Source: Chryseobacterium sp. JV274 (lineage in GTDB: Bacteria; Bacteroidota; Bacteroidia; Flavobacteriales; Weeksellaceae). From it: a DNA stretch of 64,000 bases. This document shows positions 26,009 to 35,380 of this stretch, piece after piece. Made by a program: the position numbers and the translations under genes. Within the stretch, counting starts at the first letter, position 1. Each line of letters starts with the position of its first letter. The stretch lies in contig NZ_LR824569.1 of assembly GCF_903969135.1 (NCBI RefSeq), forward strand, positions 2,997,001-3,061,000, given 5' to 3'. Below the pieces are notes generated by a model. The model saw nothing but the letters and a program-made list of their open reading frames with translations. It searched no databases and was not told the origin of the DNA.

Positions 26009-26024
26009 TGTTTCACGTGAAACA
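26009..26024. promoter_or_regulatory. parS site, copy 1
   Basis: TGTTTCACGTGAAACA is a perfect 16-bp palindrome matching the ParB-binding consensus TGTTNCACGTGAAACA. It lies just past the mnmG stop. Confidence 0.85.
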
Positions 26025-26032
26025 TATCTTTT

Positions 26033-27895
26033 TTAACGTCCTAAATAGACTAGTAAAACGTTGATATCGGCTGGAGAAACTCCACTTATTCTTCCTGCCT
26101 GGGCAATAGTCTTTGGACGTACGTTAGACATCTTCTGTTTTGCTTCTGCAGAAAGACTGGAAAGCTTTGTGTAATCAAAATCCTCAGGAATTTTAATATT
26201 TTCCAGACGGTTTAGTTTGGCTACATTTTCTTTTTCTTTCTCAATATATCCTTTATATTTAATATTGATCTCAGCCTGTTCTCTTACTTCATTGTTGTAT
26301 TGGCTTGAAACTTCTTTAATGAAATCAATTTCATCCAGTTTTCCTAATGTCATATGAGGTCTGGTAAGAATCTGTGCTGCTCTATATGCCTGATCTACCG
26401 GATTGCTTTCTATAGATTCAAGAACAGGGTTGATGATACCTGGTTTTAAAGAAGTTTCGCGAAGGAATTCTTCAAGTGATTGACTTTCAGATACTTTAGT
26501 TTCCATCCTTCTTAATCTGTCTTCTTTTGCCAATCCTAAGTGGTAAGCTTTTTCAGTTAATCTGATATCTGCATTATCTTGTCTCAAAAGAAGCCTGTAT
26601 TCGGCACGTGAAGTGAACATTCTGTAAGGCTCTTCAGTTCCTTTTGTGATAAGATCATCTATTAAGACTCCGATATAAGCTTCATCTCTGTTTAGAATGA
26701 AATCGCCTTTTTCATGAACTTTATTGTGAGCATTGATGCCGGCGATTAATCCTTGGCCTGCTGCTTCTTCATATCCTGTTGTTCCGTTGATCTGTCCTGC
26801 GAAATATAAATTATCAATTAATTTTGTTTCCAGGGTATGTTTTAATTGGGTAGGAGGGAAGTAGTCATATTCAATTGCATAACCTGGGCGGAACACTTTT
26901 ACGTTTTCAAATCCAGGAATATGTTTCATTGCTTTGATCTGTACATCCTCAGGGAGAGAAGAACTGAATCCGTTTACGTAGATCTCTACAGTTTTCCATC
27001 CTTCCGGTTCTACGAATAGCTGGTGTCTGTTTCTTTCTGCAAAACGGTTGATCTTATCTTCAATACTTGGGCAGTATCTTGGACCTAAACTTTGAATTGT
27101 ACCATTGAACATTGGGCTTCTGTCAAAACCTTCTCTCAAAATATCGTGTACTGTTTCGTTCGTATATACGATATGGCAGCTTAATTGTTTTGTCAATTTT
27201 GGGGTGTCAAGATAGCTGAACTTTTGAGGATTTTCATCTCCTTTTTGTTCTTCCATTTTTGAGTAATCCAAACTTCTTCCATCTACTCTTGGTGGAGTAC
27301 CGGTTTTCATTCTTCCTGCTTCAAATCCTAAAGTGACCAATTGTTCTGTAATTCCAAATGCTCTTGGTTCACCCATTCTTCCTCCGCCTAATTGTTTATC
27401 TCCAACGTGAATTAAACCATTAAGAAAAGTTCCGTTAGTAAGAACTACCGATTTTGCTTTAATCTCAATTCCTAAAGAAGTAACTACTCCGGTTACTTTG
27501 TTATTTTCAACAATCAGTTGTTTCACCATATCCTGAAAGAAATCAAGATTGGGTGTATTCTCTAATGCTAAGCGCCATTCTTCGGCAAAAAGCATTCTGT
27601 CATTTTGGGTTCTCGGAGACCACATCGCAGGACCTTTTGAAAGATTCAGCATTTTGAATTGTATAGCAGATTTGTCTGCTACAATTCCGGAATATCCTCC
27701 CATTGCATCAATCTCTCTTACGATCTGTCCTTTTGCGATTCCGCCCATTGCCGGGTTGCAACTCATCTGTCCGATGGTCTGCATATTCATTGTAACGAGT
27801 AGTGTTTTTGAACCTAGGTTGGCAGCGGCTGCTGCTGCTTCACAACCTGCATGTCCGGCACCTACTACTATTACATCATATATTTCTGAAATCAT
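26033..27895 (-). CDS. mnmG: tRNA uridine-5-carboxymethylaminomethyl modification enzyme MnmG
   Basis: The 620-residue length is normal for MnmG (GidA). It has an FAD-binding GAGHAGCEAAAAAANLG (12-28), CNPAMGGIAKG and GTFLNGLIHVG. The C-terminal helical domain that binds MnmE ends in KPKTIAQAGRISGVSPADI-like sequence. With MnmE it forms cmnm5U34 on wobble tRNAs. Perfect parS palindromes flank the gene on both sides, just before its start and just after its stop. Confidence 0.97.
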   Translation of the reverse strand: MISEIYDVIVVGAGHAGCEAAAAAANLGSKTLLVTMNMQTIGQMSCNPAMGGIAKGQIVREIDAMGGYSGIVADKSAIQFKMLNLSKGPAMWSPRTQNDRMLFAEEWRLALENTPNLDFFQDMVKQLIVENNKVTGVVTSLGIEIKAKSVVLTNGTFLNGLIHVGDKQLGGGRMGEPRAFGITEQLVTLGFEAGRMKTGTPPRVDGRSLDYSKMEEQKGDENPQKFSYLDTPKLTKQLSCHIVYTNETVHDILREGFDRSPMFNGTIQSLGPRYCPSIEDKINRFAERNRHQLFVEPEGWKTVEIYVNGFSSSLPEDVQIKAMKHIPGFENVKVFRPGYAIEYDYFPPTQLKHTLETKLIDNLYFAGQINGTTGYEEAAGQGLIAGINAHNKVHEKGDFILNRDEAYIGVLIDDLITKGTEEPYRMFTSRAEYRLLLRQDNADIRLTEKAYHLGLAKEDRLRRMETKVSESQSLEEFLRETSLKPGIINPVLESIESNPVDQAYRAAQILTRPHMTLGKLDEIDFIKEVSSQYNNEVREQAEINIKYKGYIEKEKENVAKLNRLENIKIPEDFDYTKLSSLSAEAKQKMSNVRPKTIAQAGRISGVSPADINVLLVYLGR

Positions 27896-27941
27896 TTTTA
27901 TCTCGCTTGTTTTAAGCTTTAAACCTTATCTTTATAACCAA

Positions 27942-27957
27942 TGTTTCACGTGAAACA
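27942..27957. promoter_or_regulatory. parS site, copy 2
   Basis: The second perfect TGTTTCACGTGAAACA, identical to copy 1, lies upstream of mnmG between it and ybeY. Confidence 0.85.
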
Positions 27958-28042
27958 TTTTTGAAGAATGCACTCTAGGTAAAGTTATATTATTACTAGA
28001 ATTGAGTACTTTAGGTATGGGACTTTAAGTGATTGTTCAATT

Positions 28043-28462
28043 TTAAAACTTTAAATCCACGTATTTGGCCAAGTACAAATCTTCCATTCTCCGCATCTCT
28101 TTTTCTTCCTCTTCCGTCTTGTCTTTATAGCCTATAAGGTGTAAAATACCATGGGCTAAAACTCTTCTTAATTCTTCTTCATAATCTCGGGATAGGGTAG
28201 AGGCATTATCAGAAATGCGCTGCAAAGATACGAAAATCTCAGCGCTTATTGTCTTGCCTTTTACATAATCAAAAGTGATGATATCTGTATAATAATCATG
28301 CTGCAAATAATCCTGATTAATCTTAAGAAGATATTCGTCATCACAGAAAATGTAATTGATTTCTCCTGGCTTTTTTCCTTCTGAAAGAATAAGATCTTCC
28401 AGCCATTTTTTGTAATCTGTACTTACCGACTCTGGTAAGCTTTCGTAAAAGAACTGTATCAT
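28043..28462 (-). CDS. ybeY: YbeY rRNA maturation endonuclease
   Basis: A 139-residue YbeY/UPF0054 protein: YYTDIITFDYVKG and LRRVLAHGILHLIGYKDKTEEEEKEM. The zinc motif is HGxLHLxGYKD. The first two His ligands are present, but the third position of the usual HGxLHLxGYDH is Asp, not His. YbeY processes 16S rRNA ends and takes part in ribosome quality control. It sits 4 bp upstream of the patatin gene in the genome and ends the minus-strand run that begins with murF. Confidence 0.92.
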   Translation of the reverse strand: MIQFFYESLPESVSTDYKKWLEDLILSEGKKPGEINYIFCDDEYLLKINQDYLQHDYYTDIITFDYVKGKTISAEIFVSLQRISDNASTLSRDYEEELRRVLAHGILHLIGYKDKTEEEEKEMRRMEDLYLAKYVDLKF

Positions 28463-28466
28463 TTTT

Positions 28467-30626
28467 TTAAAACCAGTGTCCTAGAATAACACTGAATATA
28501 CCTTTTTGGTTGTTTTTAAGTGAGTGGCTGAAGTTAACTTTTATCTGCCCGAAAGGAGATTTGTAACCTGCCGTAATTCCCAGGGAACTATAATTTACTT
28601 TAACTGCGTCTTCAAACTTGATATCATTTGATAAGTTAGCAAAGCTGAAGTTTCCACTGATGAAATAGTTTTTGTTAAATTTAAACTGAACATCGTTTGA
28701 AGCTAATATCACATTATTAGTATAAAGCTGGGCAAAATAAAATCCTCCAAAACTTTTAAAATTCATTAGATTCTGCTCAAAAATTCCACCCAATCTGTAT
28801 TGGTAGTAAGCAGGAAGATTTTCACCAATAGTAACCCCTCCAAACACGTTCAGACGGTAAGTGAATTGTTTACCCAGAGGAATATTGATTTTAAGATCTG
28901 CTTTGATCTGAATTATTCTTTTATCAACTTCAGATTTTAAAAGATCCACTACCTTTCCTTCTGCAGCAAAATAAATTCCTTTGGTAGGAAACTCTTTATC
29001 ATCCTGCGTATCGGTTTTTATGAAGATGTAAGGGTTCAGAAAACGGCTGTAACGTCTGTTGTCTCCATTGCTGTTTTCCGCTTTGAAATAATCATGGCTG
29101 ATACCACCTCCAATAGCAAATTTATCCTTCCATATAGACTGTATATAGGCTTCATTTCTTAACCATTCCCATCGGTCCACAACATAATTATCAACATTTT
29201 TTATATCGAAACTCATTCCTGATGAATAAAGACCAAATCCAGGAATGTATCCGTTATCTATAAAATAGTTCATATAATATCTCACGCGGTCTCCCACAAC
29301 AACATCCAGGGAAAGGTTTGAATTTTTAAATAACAGCCTCTTTGCTGAATAATTTAAAAGAAGCCCAGTTTTGAAAACTTCATCATAATGCAGCCCGAAT
29401 TTTATAAAATGGCGGGTGTCATCTTCAGTGACATAAAGCTTTAAGTAGTTGGCATCATTTTCCTGAACGATATCATAATTGATAAAACGATAATTATTTG
29501 TCGCCACCAATTTATCCACCATTTTATTGATGCTTCCATAAGTCTGTAAAGAGGGTAGACGAAGTCCCATTTTCCCCAGGGTGTAGTTTTTACCATATAT
29601 TTTACTTCCTTCAATAGAAATGCTATCTATCTTGTATACGTTGGAATATATAGGGTTTATGCGTTGTCTGAGGCGGTCAAAAGGGCGCTTTGGCAATTGA
29701 TCCAGTACTTGTGAATATTTGAGCCCTTCTACATATCCGCTGTCCAGAATTTTCTTCTTATCGTCATAGCTTGTTGCAGACATGCCCTTCAGGTTGGGTT
29801 TGATATTGATGTCTGTATATTTATACTGTTTTCTTGTATCTTTCTTTATTCCGAAATCGATTACCTGATTCAGTATGGATATAATATTGTTTAAATCCTC
29901 TCTTTTTGAAAGATCCTGATTAAGATCCACTCCAATCACAATATCGATTCCTTTGTCCTTTAAAGGCTTTGAAGGATAGTTTACAGTCATGGCCCCGTCA
30001 ATATAAATGCTGTCGCCAATTTTAACAGGATCCATTAAAGAAGGAAAAGCAGAACTCGCCATAATAGATTGTACGAGATCTCCTTTTTCAAAGATCTGCA
30101 TATTGCCGCTTTCCAGATTGGTTGCAACACACATGAATGGAATGGGCATTTTGGAAAAGTCCTCAATATTGGAAACATTTTTAAAAAGTTCTTTCAGAAG
30201 ATAAACATTTCTTTGGCCAGTACTGATAGAAGAGGGAAGTGTGATTTTTCCGTTTTTGAGCGGAATGGATAAAAGATATTTGTCTACAGATTTGTTAAAA
30301 AAGCTGGTTTCCTGCCTGGATTTTGGATCCATAATTAAAGAATAGAAATCCGTATCCATGACAATTTTTTCTATTTCTTTTCCGGAGTAACCTGCGGCAT
30401 ACAAACCCCCTACAATGGCACCCATACTTGTTCCGGAAACATAGTCCACCTTCACTCCCAATGAATCTAATACTTTAAGAACTCCTACATGTGAAAACCC
30501 CTTGGCTCCGCCACCGGCCAGCGACAGTCCTATCCTTGGATTTTTAGGAATCACCAAATCTTTTTTTACCTGAGAATGGATCAATAACAGTTGGAATATG
30601 GAAAGCAGAATCAGGAGTTTTCTCAT
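28467..30626 (-). CDS. patatin-like phospholipase with outer-membrane beta-barrel (PlpD-like)
   Basis: A 719-residue protein with a signal peptide (LLILLSIFQLLLIHSQ). The patatin domain carries GGGAKG (38-43), the GTSMG nucleophile elbow (Ser67) and an Asp in DGAMTVNYP. After about residue 320 comes a POTRA-like segment (VYKIDSISIEGSKIYG), then a BamA/Omp85-type barrel ending in LGHWF, with the terminal aromatic of outer-membrane proteins. PlpD-type proteins are type Vd autotransporter-like lipases. It ends 4 bp from ybeY and starts 2 bp after murF-alr, so the three genes form one operon. Confidence 0.9.
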   Translation of the reverse strand: MRKLLILLSIFQLLLIHSQVKKDLVIPKNPRIGLSLAGGGAKGFSHVGVLKVLDSLGVKVDYVSGTSMGAIVGGLYAAGYSGKEIEKIVMDTDFYSLIMDPKSRQETSFFNKSVDKYLLSIPLKNGKITLPSSISTGQRNVYLLKELFKNVSNIEDFSKMPIPFMCVATNLESGNMQIFEKGDLVQSIMASSAFPSLMDPVKIGDSIYIDGAMTVNYPSKPLKDKGIDIVIGVDLNQDLSKREDLNNIISILNQVIDFGIKKDTRKQYKYTDINIKPNLKGMSATSYDDKKKILDSGYVEGLKYSQVLDQLPKRPFDRLRQRINPIYSNVYKIDSISIEGSKIYGKNYTLGKMGLRLPSLQTYGSINKMVDKLVATNNYRFINYDIVQENDANYLKLYVTEDDTRHFIKFGLHYDEVFKTGLLLNYSAKRLLFKNSNLSLDVVVGDRVRYYMNYFIDNGYIPGFGLYSSGMSFDIKNVDNYVVDRWEWLRNEAYIQSIWKDKFAIGGGISHDYFKAENSNGDNRRYSRFLNPYIFIKTDTQDDKEFPTKGIYFAAEGKVVDLLKSEVDKRIIQIKADLKINIPLGKQFTYRLNVFGGVTIGENLPAYYQYRLGGIFEQNLMNFKSFGGFYFAQLYTNNVILASNDVQFKFNKNYFISGNFSFANLSNDIKFEDAVKVNYSSLGITAGYKSPFGQIKVNFSHSLKNNQKGIFSVILGHWF

Positions 30627-30628
30627 AG

Positions 30629-33076
30629 TTAATCTTTTATATAAATCCGTTTCACCCGAGGTGAAATGGAGGTTAATACTTCATAAGTTATCGTTTTGCA
30701 GTAGCCTGCGAATTCTTTTAAACTTGGTTTGGCATTGAAAACAGTTACAGTATCGCCTTCTTTTACATTTGGAATATTATCTACATTAATCATCATCATA
30801 TCCATACAGAGGTTTCCAACAATTGGTGCCAGGACTTTGTTGATACCTACATTTCCTACCTGATTTCCTATCAATCTCGGAATACCATCTGCATATCCAA
30901 CAGGTATAGTAGCAATTCTGGTAAGATGATCAGCTTTATACTTCCTGCTGTAGCCTACAGATTCTCCGTTTTCAACCATTGATATCTGTGAAATTACGGT
31001 TTTAAAACTTACAACAGACTGCAGCTGCTGTTGAATTTCATTATCCGGTGACTCTCCAAGCATTCCAATACCGATTCTTACCATATCAAACTGATAATTG
31101 GTATAGCTTGTTATTCCGGATGAATTCAGAATATGACGAAGCGGAGCGTATTCTAATTTTTCTATCAGGTAACTGGAATTCTTTTCAAAAACTTCCAGCT
31201 GCTTCAAAGTAAATTCTTTTTCTTCAGGCATATCAGAAGATGATAAATGGCTGAACATGCTCTGAACTTTCAGATTTTTTTGGCTTAAGGTTTCGCTTAA
31301 CTGATCCAGTTCAAAATCTTTAAAACCAAGACGGTGCATTCCGGTTTCCAGTTTAATATGGATAGGATATTTTTTATCATAACCTGATTTCTGAACGGCT
31401 TCATAGAATAATTCCAACACTCTGAAGCTGTAAATTTCAGGTTCCAGATTATATTCTATGATCGTCTGATAGCTGTGCTGCTCAGGATTCATAACAATGA
31501 TAGGAGTTGTGATTCCTTTTTTACGAAGTTCAACTCCCTCATCCACATAGGCTACCCCCAGATAATCTATGTGATGATGCTGAAGAAATTCTGATACTTC
31601 ATAACTTCCCAGACCATAAGCATTGGCTTTTACCATTGCCATCATTTTAGTTCCCGGTTTCAGCAATGATTTATGATAGTTGATATTGTGAAGAATAGCA
31701 TTAAGATTTACTTCCAGTACCGTATCATGTTTTCTAAGCTCAAGAATATCTTTAAGCTTTTCAATCTCAAATTTTCTGGCTCCTTTTAGCAAGATAATCT
31801 GATTTTCTATTTCAGTAAGATGCTTACTTTCAATTAGCTCCTTAGTGTCAATAAATGTATATGTTTTAGCTTTAAATAATTCACTGAAGTTTGATATTTC
31901 ATCACCGATTAAGAAAACAGAATCAAAATTCTGTTCATTCACCAGCTCAGAAACTTCCTCATATAATTCTTTTACGTTGGTACTCACCCCTACGATGTCA
32001 GTTAAGACCAGGGATTTTTTAGACTTATTATATTCATTCAAAAATTGCAGGGCAGTCTTCAATGAATCAAGATCAAGATTAAAAGAATCATTGATGACAA
32101 TATTGCCTTTAATTCCTTCGATCGCTTCAAGCCTCATTTCAACGGCTTTTAAAAGGTTGATTTTTTCAACGATCTTTTTATTTTCGATATTCAGTTCCTT
32201 GAGAACTGTGATAAGCGCCATAGCGTTGGTTAATGTAGCTTCGTCTCTCTGATGAGCAGGAAAACTGATTTCTTCGCCAAAATAATCAACAATAATGTTG
32301 TCATCCTTGGAAATATTGCTTTTGATGAAAACCTGGTTCTCTTTTTTAAAACCGTAAGAAATTAATTTTTTATCAGAATAGAAGTTTTTAATTTTTTGTT
32401 CAACCAAAGAATTGTCACCATTATAAATGATTACTTCAGAATTTTTAAAAAGACTGATCTTTTCATCAATGAGTTGCTCTTCAGAAGAAAAATTGGCAGC
32501 ATGAGCTGTCCCGATGTGGGTGAGCAGCCCGATTTGAGGATGGAACATATTTTCAAGTTTATCCATCTCATGTGGTTTTGAAATTCCAACTTCAAAAATT
32601 CCCAGCTTATACGAACTGTTGATCTGAAGAAGAGACAGCGGAAGACCAATCTGAGAATTAAAACTTTTAGGACTTTTTACAGTAGGAAATTCATTCCAGA
32701 GGCATTGATATAACCACTCTTTTAAAATAGTCTTACCATTACTTCCCGTGATTCCGATAGATTGTAAATGAGAATTTTCGAAATGATATTTTGCTAATTT
32801 TTGAAGAAACTCCACGGAATTTTCAACAATAAGCCAGGTTATATTTTCAAACTCCGGATAATGATGTTCAGAAATAATGACATTGATTCCCCTGCCTACT
32901 GCAGAATCTATAAATTTTTCGCCGGAATTTTTATGGGTATTGATCGCAATAAAAGCTGTATTTTTAGTAGAATAAATAATCCTGCTGTCATACGCTATAT
33001 TTTTGATCATTAAATTACTGTCTCCAATGATCTGTGCATTGGTGATTTCTGCAATGTGTTGTACTGTATAGTTCAT
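30629..33076 (-). CDS. murF/alr: bifunctional UDP-MurNAc-tripeptide:D-Ala-D-Ala ligase / alanine racemase
   Basis: An 815-residue fusion. The MurF half (1-450) has the ATP loop GITGSNGKT and a Mur-ligase core with IGTAH. The racemase half (about 455-815) has the PLP Lys in MVKANAYGLG and a TIPVGYADGIPR segment with the catalytic Tyr region. Together the two active sites make D-Ala and join D-Ala-D-Ala to the peptidoglycan precursor. This fusion is typical of Bacteroidetes. The MurF half has weaker Mur-ligase signatures than the racemase half, but both look intact. It heads the operon with the patatin and ybeY genes. Confidence 0.93.
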   Translation of the reverse strand: MNYTVQHIAEITNAQIIGDSNLMIKNIAYDSRIIYSTKNTAFIAINTHKNSGEKFIDSAVGRGINVIISEHHYPEFENITWLIVENSVEFLQKLAKYHFENSHLQSIGITGSNGKTILKEWLYQCLWNEFPTVKSPKSFNSQIGLPLSLLQINSSYKLGIFEVGISKPHEMDKLENMFHPQIGLLTHIGTAHAANFSSEEQLIDEKISLFKNSEVIIYNGDNSLVEQKIKNFYSDKKLISYGFKKENQVFIKSNISKDDNIIVDYFGEEISFPAHQRDEATLTNAMALITVLKELNIENKKIVEKINLLKAVEMRLEAIEGIKGNIVINDSFNLDLDSLKTALQFLNEYNKSKKSLVLTDIVGVSTNVKELYEEVSELVNEQNFDSVFLIGDEISNFSELFKAKTYTFIDTKELIESKHLTEIENQIILLKGARKFEIEKLKDILELRKHDTVLEVNLNAILHNINYHKSLLKPGTKMMAMVKANAYGLGSYEVSEFLQHHHIDYLGVAYVDEGVELRKKGITTPIIVMNPEQHSYQTIIEYNLEPEIYSFRVLELFYEAVQKSGYDKKYPIHIKLETGMHRLGFKDFELDQLSETLSQKNLKVQSMFSHLSSSDMPEEKEFTLKQLEVFEKNSSYLIEKLEYAPLRHILNSSGITSYTNYQFDMVRIGIGMLGESPDNEIQQQLQSVVSFKTVISQISMVENGESVGYSRKYKADHLTRIATIPVGYADGIPRLIGNQVGNVGINKVLAPIVGNLCMDMMMINVDNIPNVKEGDTVTVFNAKPSLKEFAGYCKTITYEVLTSISPRVKRIYIKD

Positions 33077-33241
33077 TGGTGCCCTTTCTGCTTTATTTTT
33101 TGAACGAAACAGCAGAAGTAAAACTTCAAGAAAGTAAGAAAATGATAATTTATACTGATTCTTTTTTCCAGATTTTACTCTATTGCTTTCTCGTTTTTAT
33201 TTTTTATTGAGTGAATATTTTTTATGGGTGTATTCAATCCC

Positions 33242-33829
33242 TTATTTTCTTTTTAAAAGTACTTCGTCAATAAATACACGGCGGCTTACTGCTTCATAGC
33301 TTTCAGTTTCTCCCAATTCTACCAGATTATCTCCCTGGGAAGTTCTCATAGAATAGTTGGCGAGATTACCTGTTCTCTTACAAATAGCATGCACCTTTGT
33401 GACATACTCGGCAGTAGCCATCAAATTGGGCATTGGCCCGAACGGACGGCCCAAAAAGTCCATATCCAATCCTGCAATGACCACTCTGATCCCGCTATTG
33501 GCAAGCTGGTTGGCAACATCAACAATACTTTCATCAAAAAACTGAGCTTCATCAATGGCTACTACATCACAATTGGAAGCCAACAGAAGAATTTCATTAG
33601 GATTTTCTACTGATGTACTGCGGATTTTATTCTGATTATGAGATACTACATCCTCTTCAGAATATCGTATATCCATTTTTGGTTTAAAAATTTCCACATT
33701 CTGTCCTGCCATTTCCGCTCTTCGCAATCTGCGGATCAGTTCCTCGGTTTTACCCGAAAACATAGAGCCACAAATCACTTCCATCCAACCACTTTGTTTG
33801 GAATGATTAATTGTATTTTCTAAAAACAT
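33242..33829 (-). CDS. tdk: thymidine kinase (type II)
   Basis: A 195-residue enzyme with Walker A GSMFSGKTEELIRRLRR (about 21-37), AIDEAQFF and a lasso region. It phosphorylates thymidine in pyrimidine salvage. The structural zinc site is degenerate: instead of CxxC and YExxCRxCH it reads AICKRTGN and YEAVSRRVF, leaving only one Cys. It is transcribed divergently from the acidic repeat protein. Confidence 0.93.
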   Translation of the reverse strand: MFLENTINHSKQSGWMEVICGSMFSGKTEELIRRLRRAEMAGQNVEIFKPKMDIRYSEEDVVSHNQNKIRSTSVENPNEILLLASNCDVVAIDEAQFFDESIVDVANQLANSGIRVVIAGLDMDFLGRPFGPMPNLMATAEYVTKVHAICKRTGNLANYSMRTSQGDNLVELGETESYEAVSRRVFIDEVLLKRK

Positions 33830-33890
33830 TTGTTAAATTAGCCGTATATTTTTAACATCAAAAGTAAGCAATTTTAATAAGAATCTTATT

Positions 33891-35378
33891 ATGCAGAATA
33901 TCCAAGATTTAAAGGAAAAGATTTTTTTTGAGTCCATGAATATCATTGATAATCTGGACAAAATAAGCAACGTAGACGAATTACTTTCCAAGCAAGATCT
34001 TGTAGATGAGCTTGCTAACAGGATTTCTTTTTTGAAACTGCTGGAAAAGAATATTGAATATTTTGTTACAGATCATCCGGAGCAGTCTCCGAACAATGAG
34101 TACATCTCTTTTGCATCCGGAGAAACGGAACATTATGATAAAGGAAATGAAGTAACAGAAGAGGAAGCTATTTTCAATAATGAGCTGAACGAAATTGATG
34201 AGAATGAAATTTTCTCAACCGGTTCTGAAGAAGAGGAAGCTGCTTTCAATAATCAGCTGAATGAAATTGTTGAAAATGAATTCCATGAAAATATTGTGAG
34301 CTTTGTGGAAGAAGGTTACGAAGAAAAAACACTGGAAAACACTCAGGAACAGGCTTCTGGTCATGAAACTTTAGAAGAGGAAGCCGTTTTCAATAATCAG
34401 TTGAACGAAATTGATGAAAATGAAATTTCAGAAGAGCAGAGAGCTGTTCTGAGCTTTGTAGATGAAGAAAAAATTCTTGCTGATTCTACACCAGATTCTG
34501 ATGAAGATCTCAATGAAGACCTGTTTCATGATGAAGTGACTGAGGAAGAAGCCATTTTCAACAACCAGCTGAATGAAATGGATGAGCAGGAAGAGGAAAA
34601 CATTGAGCAAGAATCAAAAAAAGAAACTGATTTTGCCGGGGTAAACGATGCTAAAGTTCCTGTGACAGAGATTATTCCAAGTATTTTTGATACAGAAACT
34701 CTGGAAGATGAAATACTTATCGAAGAAAACGAAGAGCAGTTTGTTGCTTCAAATGTTTCTATTGAACAGGGTGAATTGGCCACAGAAACTTCGAATGTGG
34801 AAAATATACTGAGCGAGATAAAAAATGATCATTCAGTAGAAGAGACAAAAGAGGAAAGCATCCTTGCTGAAGTCTATGACAGAAGAAAAATCGTTGAGAT
34901 CGATAAACCTTCTGCCGAAGAAACAGAAAAACATCCTTCTGATGAAAGCTTTGAAAATTTAGAAGCGTATCACCAGGAGAAAAAAATAAAATTAGCCAAT
35001 ATCAAAGGAATGAAGGCTGTTCAGTCACTTTTTGATGACGATCCTTTGGAAAGAGAATTTCCTAACGAAAAAGAACATGTGGCAGAGAAAGAAGATAGCG
35101 GAAGTATTCTGAAGTCTAATATTCCTACCAACTTTATGGAAGCAGACAAACAGAAACCGGAATTTAAACTGGATCTGAATGACAGAATTGCTTTTTCAAA
35201 AATGCTCTTTGAAGGAAGTCAGACAGATCTGAATGATACGGTATTTCAGCTGAACCAGTTCAAAACACTGGAAGAAGCCAAAGAATATCTTAGTGATCTG
35301 TATTACGAAAGAAAATGGAATAAAGTGGATGAATATGCTCAGAGACTTTGGATATTGGTGGAAAATAAATTCTTATAA
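33891..35378 (+). CDS. acidic repeat protein with a short conserved C-terminal domain
   Basis: A 495-residue, very Glu-rich protein with no signal or membrane segment. Four copies of an EEEAxFNNxLNEIDENE-like unit lie between about residues 85 and 235, spaced irregularly. The last 75 residues (from FKLDLNDRIAFSKMLF to LWILVENKFL) are different: less acidic, with a helical YLSDLYYERKWNKVDEYAQRLW stretch, and look like a folded domain. I do not recognise a named family. It lies 2 bp upstream of rsmI, so a housekeeping role as an acidic scaffold is possible but inferred only from position. Confidence 0.75.
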   Translation: MQNIQDLKEKIFFESMNIIDNLDKISNVDELLSKQDLVDELANRISFLKLLEKNIEYFVTDHPEQSPNNEYISFASGETEHYDKGNEVTEEEAIFNNELNEIDENEIFSTGSEEEEAAFNNQLNEIVENEFHENIVSFVEEGYEEKTLENTQEQASGHETLEEEAVFNNQLNEIDENEISEEQRAVLSFVDEEKILADSTPDSDEDLNEDLFHDEVTEEEAIFNNQLNEMDEQEEENIEQESKKETDFAGVNDAKVPVTEIIPSIFDTETLEDEILIEENEEQFVASNVSIEQGELATETSNVENILSEIKNDHSVEETKEESILAEVYDRRKIVEIDKPSAEETEKHPSDESFENLEAYHQEKKIKLANIKGMKAVQSLFDDDPLEREFPNEKEHVAEKEDSGSILKSNIPTNFMEADKQKPEFKLDLNDRIAFSKMLFEGSQTDLNDTVFQLNQFKTLEEAKEYLSDLYYERKWNKVDEYAQRLWILVENKFL

Positions 35379-35380
35379 TT

